NCBI RefSeq assembly: GCF_045679555.1
Contig: NC_092092.1
Coordinates: 5,734,517 to 5,798,516, forward strand
Length of the DNA: 64,000 nucleotides
From: Salvelinus alpinus
Lineage: Eukaryota > Chordata > Actinopteri > Salmoniformes > Salmonidae
Reading direction: 5' to 3'
Made by a program: the position numbers and the translations under genes. The notes under the pieces were generated by a model. It did not search any database. It was not told the origin of the DNA and saw only the letters and a program-made list of their open reading frames with translations. The stretch's first letter is position 1; each line of letters starts with the position of its first letter. Shown here piece after piece: positions 58,522-64,000 of the stretch.

Positions 58522-60159
58522 CGGTTGAAGTCAGAAGTTTACATACACATTAGCCAAATACATTTAAACTCACTTTTTCACAATTCCTGACATTTAATCC
58601 AAGCAAACATTCCCTGTTTTAGGTCAGTTAGGATCACCACTTTATCTTAAGAATGTGAAATGTCAGAATAATAGTAGAGAGAAGTATTTATTTCAGCTTT
58701 TATTTCTTTCATCACATTCCCAGTGGGTCAGAAGTTTACATACACTCAATTAGTATTTGGTAGCATTGCCTTTACATTGTTTAACTTGGGTCAAACTTTT
58801 CGCGTAGCCTTCCACAAGCTTCCCACAATAAGTTGGGTGAATTTTGGCCCATTCCTCCTGACAAAGCTGGTGTAACTGGGTCAGGGTTGTAGGCGTCCTT
58901 GCTCGCACATGCTTTTTCAGTCCTGCCCACACATTTTCTATAGGGTTGAGGTCAGGGCTTTGTGATGGCCACTCCAATACCTTGACTTTGATGTCCTTAA
59001 GCCATTTTGCCACAATGTTGGAAGTATGCTTGGGGTCATTGTCCATTTGGAAGACCCATTTGCGACCAAACTTTAACTTCCTGACTGATGTCTTGAGATG
59101 TTGCTTCAATATATCCACATCATTTTCCTGCCTCATGATGCCATCTATTTTGTGAAGTGCACCAGTCCCTACTGCAGCAAAGCACTCCCACAACATGATG
59201 CTGCCACACCCGTTCTTCACAGTTGGGATGGTGTTCTTCGGCTTGCAAGCCTCCCCATTTTTCTTCCAAACATAATGATGGTCATTATGGCCAACAGTTC
59301 TATTTTTGTTTCATCAGACCAGAGAACATTTCTCCAAAAAGTACGATCTTTGTCCCCATGTGCAGTTGCAAACTGTAGTCAGGCTTTTTTATGGCGGTTT
59401 TGGAGCAGTGGCTTCTTCCTTGCTGAGCGGCCTTTCAGGTTATGTCGATATAGGACCGTTTTACTGTGGATATAGATACTTTTGTACCTGTTTCCTCCAA
59501 CATCTTCACAAGGTCCTTTGCTGTTGTTCTGGGATTTTTTACACTTTTTGCACCAAAGTACGTTCATCTTTAGGAGACAGAACGCGTCTCCTTCCTGAGC
59601 GGTATGATGACTGCGTGGTCCCATGGTGTTTATACTTGCGTACTATTGTTTGTACAGATGAACGCCGTACCTTCAGGCGTTTGGAAATTGCTCCCAAGGA
59701 TGAACCAGACTTGTGGAGGTCTACAATTATTTTTCTGAGGTCTTGGCTGATTTCTTTTGATTTTCCCATGATGTCAAGCAAAGAGGCACTGAGTTTAAAG
59801 GTAGGCCTTGAAATACATCCACAGGTACACCTCCAATTGACTCAAATTATGTCAATTTGCCTATCAAAAGCTTCTAAAGCCATGACATCTTTTTCTGGAA
59901 TTTTTTGGAAGCTCTTTAAAGGCACAGTCAACTTAGTGTATGTAAACTTCTGACCCACTGGAATTGTGATACAGTGAATTATAAGTGAAATAATCTGTCT
60001 GTTAACAATTGTTGGAAAAATTACTTGTGTTATGCATAAAGTAGATGTTCTAACCGACTTGCCAAAACTATAGTTTGTTAACAAGAAAGTTGTGGAGTGG
60101 TTGAAAAACGAGTTTTAATGACTCCAACCTAAATGTGTGTAAACTTCCGACTTCAACTG
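58522..60159 (-). mobile_element. Sleeping Beauty-type Tc1 transposon, full length (1638 bp)
   Basis: TA at 58520-58521 and 60160-60161 flanks CGGTTGAAGTCAGAAGTTTA and ...GTAAACTTCCGACTTCAACTG. Inner direct repeats are present on both sides (GTCAGAAGTTTACATACACT at 58728, TGTAAACTTCTGACCCACTG near 59941). An (AT)n tract adjoins its right end. Confidence 0.95.
58750..59769 (-). pseudogene. Sleeping Beauty-type transposase relic, C-terminal half open
   Basis: Start ATG (59769, [10 protein letters not shown]) to TAA (58750) is 1020 bp, matching a protein of about 340 residues. The N-terminal frame is open to 59539 ([20 protein letters not shown]), then frame shifts and a stop follow. [20 protein letters not shown] is in a second frame. 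The C-terminal frame (59220-58750, 156 codons) is intact and contains DNDPKHTSN and SPDLNPIENVW with the last two catalytic residues, ending KGNATKY. It is less decayed than the copy at 13772-15401 but is not functional. Confidence 0.92.
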
Positions 60160-60166
60160 TATACAC

Positions 60167-60167
<1 letters not shown>

Positions 60168-60232
<65 letters not shown>
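60168..60232. repeat. (AT)n microsatellite, about 30 units
   Basis: TATATATATA run ending TACACATACAG, next to the Tc1 end. Confidence 0.98.
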
Positions 60233-60238
<6 letters not shown>

Positions 60239-60906
60239 CAGTACAATAACACAATAAAACATTTACTATTAAACAAATGCACAAAAAAGCCTTCTGTATG
60301 CCTGTATTGTGACTTGCCTAGTTAAATAAAGGTTCAACAAAAGAAATACATATTGTAGGAGAGAATCAGTTACCCACCCTGCATTAGTCTCCAACCACCG
60401 TGACTGTCCTCAGAGAGTCTGTGCTGTAAATAATTATATATCATTATATTTGCATCATGTAGGGAGTGATCCATAAACACGTCACTGGTGTGAAAATATG
60501 GGTAGGGATTTCAAACGTTATATTTGAATGTCAAGAATTATGGCAATGGGAAAAAAAATATGTTTCCGATTAAGGATAATGTCGAGTACTTGGTGTCGGG
60601 TGCAGTGGGCTATCCATCACGTGGACAATAAAATTAGTTTTTTGCTTGACGTTGGAAATGTATGGTCGCCCTTCTACGACCTAATAACTCACACGCTGTG
60701 TTGGGAGCCTGACAGCCGTTGCCCGAAAACAGCAGTTATCAATAAAAAAATAAGTCTGATCAACATTACACTTAAATTAGGTGATATTACACTATGACGT
60801 TTTGGTTTAGGAACAAACTAAAATCAAATGAATGACAAATAGTTTTGGAGCCTTTTAGCTTGTATAATTGGTCGAATGTAAGAGGCATCTTATCATGTGA
60901 GTGACG
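60233..60906. other. Unique-looking stretch with a SINE tail relic
   Basis: GACTTGCCTAGTTAAATAAA (60311-60330) is an HpaI-type SINE or LINE tail. The rest, especially 60430-60800, is not recognised and is a candidate conserved element 3 kb upstream of znf503. Confidence 0.35.
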
Positions 60907-61441
60907 TAGTGGTGGAAAGAGTACCCAACTGTAATACTGGAGTAAACGTAAAGATCGCTTAATAGAAAATGACTCAAGTAAAAGTGAAAGTCACCCAGTA
61001 AAATACGACCTGAGTAAAAGTCTAAAAGTATTTGGTTGTAAATGTACTTAAGTATCAAAAGTAAATGGAATTGATCAAATGTACTTAAGTATCAAATTAA
61101 AAGTTGAAGTGTAAACCATTTCAAATTCCTTATATTAAGCAAACCAGACGGCACAATTTTCTTGTTTGTTTTTTATTGACGGATAGCCAGGGGCACATTC
61201 CAACACTCAGACATAATTTACAAACAAAGCATTTGTGTTTATTGAGTCCGACAGATCAGAGGCAGTAGGGATGACAAGGGATGTTCTCTTGATGTGTGTG
61301 AATTGGACCATTTTCCTGTCAAAATGTAACGAGTACTTCTGGGTGTTAGGGAAAATGTAAGTAATGTAGTGAAGTAAAAATAAAAGTTAGCAAAAATATA
61401 AATATTCAAATAAAGTACAGATACCCCAAGTATTTTTACTT
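60907..61441. mobile_element. hAT-like non-autonomous element, truncated (same family as 26187-27011)
   Basis: It begins TAGTGGTGGAAAGAGTA and continues with AATGACTCAAGTAAAAGTGA, AAGTACTTAAGTATCAAA-type text, and GGGATGACAAGGGATGTTCT. It ends near AAGTATTTTTACTTG without the terminal CACCACTG. Confidence 0.85.
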
Positions 61442-61960
61442 GTTGTCAGGGGAAATGATCCTATAGGGCAGATTGCATTCATAATATCTTGTTTAGATGT
61501 GCCAATTTATGTTTATCATCATTTAGATTGGGCAAATTGAGCACCTCAATCTAAACTAAATCAAATGTCAACCTATTGAATTCAGGGTTTCCCTTCAGAT
61601 AAATTGAAAATAAGGAGTTTAATATTTTTGGGACTTTTTGCATCAGTCCTTATTTTTCTCGTTGTCATATTTAAATTCTGACACATAGGCCTAATGAAAA
61701 GACAAAGAATAGTAGGAGACATTTTACAATATTATGAGAGTACAAGCACGTGAATAAATGTCATTTGAACCACAGTCAATATAAACAAACATTGTGCACT
61801 TTTCAACTCGAAACACGAAAACAATATTTGATATTTTCTATCAACCCTGAATTACTGTCCCTTGGAGCTGCGCTGCCTAATCGAATATGTCAGTCTTCAG
61901 TGTTGATGAAATATGATGACGTGAGAGTTGTCTACTTTAGACTGAGGCATTGGCTTACGT
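61442..61960. other. Unannotated stretch
   Basis: No repeat or exon is recognised. Confidence 0.3.
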
Positions 61961-61961
61961 C

Positions 61962-62077
61962 CCAAACGGTACACTAATCCCTATATAGTGCACTACTTTT
62001 GACCAGAGCCCATACGGTTTCGGTCAAAAGTAGTGCATTAGATAGGGAATAGGGTTCTATTTGGAACGGACACCTCG
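61962..62077. mobile_element. Foldback element, copy 13
   Basis: CCCTATATAGTGCACTACTT, TTGACCAGAGCCCATACGG and the complement GGTCAAAAGTAGTGCATTAG, ATAGGGAATAGGG. Confidence 0.85.
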
Positions 62078-62349
62078 GGCATCAGAACGGGGATCAGGCT
62101 GGCACACTATCTCCTCTCCTCTTTCACTTTGACTGCTACTGCTGCAGATGACCTGAATCTAGACAACTGACACATAACTGGCAGTATAGGGACAAATTGA
62201 CAGATGACAAAGAGAATGATTGACCGAGGGCTTGGGAGGGTGAACACCTGAGACATGCACATTCCACGGTAGTGCCACAGCACACTGACGTCAGCGAGTG
62301 TTTTAATGGAGACCAACTAACCAACCCGAAAAGCTCTACGCCTGTACAC

Positions 62350-62668
62350 AATGTATACAAAAGTATGTGGACACCCTCGTCCATTTAGTGAAGTCGGCTA
62401 TTTCAGCCACACCCGTTGCTGACAGGTGTATAAAATCGAGCACACTGCCATGCAATCTCCATAGACAAACATTGGCAGTAGAATGGCCTTATTGAAGAGC
62501 TCAGTGACTTTCAAGGTGAAACAGTCATAGGATGCCACCTTTCCAACAAGTTAGTTTGTCAAATTTCTGCCCTGCTAGAGCTGCCCAGGTCAACTGTAAC
62601 TGCTGTTACTGTGAAGTGGAAACATTTAGGAGCAAGAATGGCTCAGCGGTAGGCCACACAAGTGGTAG
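62350..62668 (+). mobile_element. 5' fragment of a Tc1-like element (same family as 5567-6932)
   Basis: ACAAAAGTATGTGGACACCC is the terminal repeat; GCTATTTCAGCCACACCCGT and TTGGCAGTAGAATGGCCTTA match the 5' region of the 5.6-kb element in reverse. It stops at a junction with a LINE fragment near 62668. Confidence 0.88.
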
Positions 62669-62689
62669 TCTGCTTGAAACATGTTGGTA

Positions 62690-63175
62690 TTACAGACTCG
62701 GTCAGGGACCGGTTGGAACTGTCAGACACTTGCAAGTTGGTCAGCGCATGCTCGGAGTACACATCCTGGTAATCCGTCAGGCCCTGGGGCCTTGTGAATG
62801 TTGACCTGTTTAAAGGTCTTACTCACATCGGCTACGGAGAGTGTGATCGCACAGTCGTCCAGAACAGTTGGTGCTCTCATGCATGCTTCAGTGTTGCTTG
62901 CCTCGAGGTGAGCATAAAAGTAATTTAGCTCGTCTGGTGGGCTTGTATCACTGGGCAGCTCACGGCTGTGCTTCCTTTTGTAGTCCATAATAGTTTGCAA
63001 GCCCTGCCACATCCAACTAGCGTTGGAGCCGGTATAATAGGACTCAATCTTAGTCCTGTATTGATGCTTTGCCTGTTAGATGGTTCGTTGGAGGGCATAG
63101 TGGGATTTCTTATAAGCATCTGGGTTGGAGTCCGGATGTTGCCTGTAATCCATGGCTTCTGGTTGGAGTATGTAC
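62690..63175 (-). pseudogene. LINE ORF2 relic next to the znf503 promoter
   Basis: The minus strand reads LQTIMDYKRKHS, DELNYFYAHLEASN and HKAPGPDGLPGCVLRACA, i.e. the linker and the first reverse transcriptase motif of a CR1/L2-type LINE. A second frame covers the upstream part. It resembles the fragment at 27180-27680 and ends about 550 bp before the znf503 start codon. Confidence 0.85.
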
Positions 63176-63411
63176 GTACTGTTGATATTACATTTATTCT
63201 ACATGCAACATGTTTAAAACAACAACACTTCCCATAAAACGAATAGACTATTTATGTCAATGGACATGGTTTAAGTAATTCCCAGGATATCCCCAGGATA
63301 AATAATAAGCCCTTTTGGGGAGGCGACGTCACATTCCCTTGACCCTCCAATCACCTCAGGGGCTCATTTGATTGGAAGGCGGCAAAGGCTTTAATCTCGA
63401 GGCAAATTCAG

Positions 63412-63564
63412 ATGCTGCTGAAGGGAGAAGAGTTTTTCTACTGCATCCAACGTAGAGAGCAAACGCACAGACGTGCTCCTGCCACTGACACACTCACACA
63501 CAGCGACACTGAGGACGGATGCAGCCGCACACTCCTGCTGCGATATGAACGGGATATGTTCTGA
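63412..63564 (+). other. Upstream ORF of 50 codons in the znf503 leader
   Basis: An ATG at 63412 opens a 50-residue frame ending in TGA at 63562-63564, about 160 bp before the znf503 start. The product resembles nothing I recognise. If transcription starts upstream of it, it would be a uORF expected to limit translation of znf503. It may also be chance. Confidence 0.35.
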
Positions 63565-63580
63565 TCTTCTCCTCCTCTAA
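63519..63580 (+). other. Two short uORFs overlapping by ATGA
   Basis: ATG 63519 reads nine codons to TGA at 63546-63548. That stop overlaps the ATG at 63545, which reads eleven codons to TAA at 63578-63580. A third minimal frame (ATG 63556, two codons) lies inside. The stop/start overlap is of the kind that favours reinitiation, but expression is not shown. Confidence 0.35.
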
Positions 63581-63645
63581 TAAGGATTAGACGAAGTTTA
63601 ACTATTTATTGTTTTTAATTTCGAACTACGGTGCTATAGAACAAC

Positions 63646-63725
63646 ATGTTACTTTGATGCGTTTTTTTTCCCTTCATGAACATCAAATGTATTTTTCTCC
63701 CATTTCAATGAGAATTAGGTCATGA
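63646..63725 (+). other. Chain of uORFs whose last stop overlaps the znf503 start codon
   Basis: ATG 63646 reads three codons to TGA (63655-63657), overlapping the ATG at 63657. That ATG opens a 22-codon frame (further in-frame ATGs at 63687 and 63708) ending in TGA at 63723-63725, which overlaps the main ATG as ATGA. A second frame, ATG 63676 to TGA 63709-63711, overlaps the ATG at 63708 in the same way. The frames are read directly; translation is inference. Confidence 0.5.
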
Positions 63726-63976
63726 TCACATCGCCTGCATTGTCTGTTCTGAGAAATAGTATCGTGAATCCGGTGTGGGAGAGCAGTTCTTCAGGGGAGA
63801 AGGGCGCAACGATAATCAACAAGCCATTTCTTCATCTCGTCTCTCCCTCAGACCCTTTAAGGCAGGCTAATCGTATACCCATAAAGATTTTGAAAATGCT
63901 TACCGCACGGGGAGGTCATATTTTGCACCCGGAGTACCTTCACCCTTTGCCATCAACCCCTATCAGTCCCATCGAG
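63722..63976 (+). CDS. znf503: znf503 (nlz2)-type zinc-finger co-repressor, first coding exon (85 codons, gene continues past the window)
   Basis: The exon encodes 85 residues from a true ATG and then meets GTAAGC at 63977, a good donor; splicing after GAG would give a phase-0 intron. The stretch SDPLRQAN (residues 43-50), then KMLTAR, HILHPEYL and SPIE at the end match the conserved N-terminal block of the vertebrate ZNF503/ZNF703 (NET) family. MLTAR...HILHPEYL and the MITSP start point to ZNF503/nlz2 rather than ZNF703. Family members are nuclear transcriptional co-repressors in forebrain, hindbrain, eye and limb development. The SPLALLA motif, Groucho-binding motif and single C2H2 finger are expected in exon 2, outside the window. 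Several positions that I recall as nearly invariant differ here (L37, S41, I52, I56, G64, H74, I81), suggesting a diverged paralogue from teleost or salmonid genome duplication. No stop or frameshift is visible. ATG context has G at -3. Confidence 0.88.
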
Positions 63977-63982
63977 GTAAGC
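63977..63982 (+). promoter_or_regulatory. znf503: Splice donor of znf503 intron 1
   Basis: GTAAGC directly follows the GAG codon for residue 85. The reading frame runs into a stop shortly after, so the intron boundary is needed to keep the family's next block (expected to start LDAKK) in frame. The position matches my recollection of the family's exon 1 end. Confidence 0.8.
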
Positions 63983-64000
63983 ACCACATAGTTCTACGGG

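Larger units (their letters stand above)
63300..63721 (+). promoter_or_regulatory. znf503: Candidate promoter and 5' leader of znf503
   Basis: After the last transposon fragment (ends about 63180) the sequence becomes richer in GC and free of repeats. A near-CRE (CGACGTCA, 63324-63331), a CCAAT box (63347-63351) and an inverted CCAAT (ATTGG, 63371-63375) lie within 50 bp of each other. No convincing TATA box is seen. Transcription may therefore start around 63400-63480, which is an inference. The leader downstream contains many upstream ATGs, described separately. Confidence 0.5.

Overview
The window looks like nuclear DNA of a salmonid fish (salmon, trout or charr). The evidence is its repeats. 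It holds HpaI-like and SlmI-like tRNA-derived SINEs with the 3' tail typical of salmonids. It has several degenerate Tc1-like transposons, including three copies of the family from which Sleeping Beauty was built. It also has teleost L2/CR1-type LINEs, a solo LTR with a perfect target duplication, hAT-like non-autonomous elements, long (AC)n tracts and many minisatellites. There is no bacterial gene organisation, no CRISPR array and no operon. The species cannot be fixed from this sequence alone.

Only one host gene is supported: the first coding exon of a znf503 (nlz2)-type zinc-finger co-repressor gene at the right edge (ATG at 63722, splice donor after 63976). It has a plausible 5' leader and promoter just upstream. 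The remaining 63 kb has no recognisable host exon. This fits the known setting of ZNF503 in a gene desert, so unique stretches may hold distal enhancers, which cannot be verified here.

Layout: 0-5 kb, a SINE, G-rich DNA, an LTR-like repeat, a Tc1 end, and 33-bp and 20-bp arrays. 5-9.5 kb, a Tc1 element carrying a nested insertion, a SINE split by a LINE relic, and a 32-bp array. 9.5-18 kb, mostly unique DNA with a solo LTR, LINE fragments, a Sleeping Beauty-type element and a hAT-like MITE. 18-24.5 kb, 10-bp, 50-bp and GGGA arrays. 25-30 kb, an internally deleted Tc1, a hAT-like element with an internal duplication, a LINE relic and a MITE beside a TATGACAG array. 30-32.4 kb, three (AC)n tracts, a 10-bp array and telomere-like repeats. 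33.5-38.3 kb, a Tc1 element, a foldback element, a SlmI-like SINE and another Tc1 end. 39-45 kb, a minisatellite grown from a SINE tail and two related arrays. 45.1-47.9 kb, an L2 LINE with an intact reverse transcriptase inserted in a 25-bp minisatellite. 48.8-58.2 kb, six more arrays and a Tc1 element. 58.5-60.2 kb, a second full-length Sleeping Beauty-type copy. 60.9-63.2 kb, hAT-like, Tc1 and LINE fragments leading up to znf503.

Three themes stand out. Tandem arrays cover roughly 18-19 kb, close to 30% of the window. A short foldback element occurs at about 14 places, and one arm has become a minisatellite. Several arrays can be traced to their seeds (a SINE tail, a foldback arm, or a short motif beside a transposon). 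I found no clearly new biological system. The most testable new observations are the diverged znf503 exon, its chain of overlapping upstream ORFs, and the transposon-to-minisatellite transitions.
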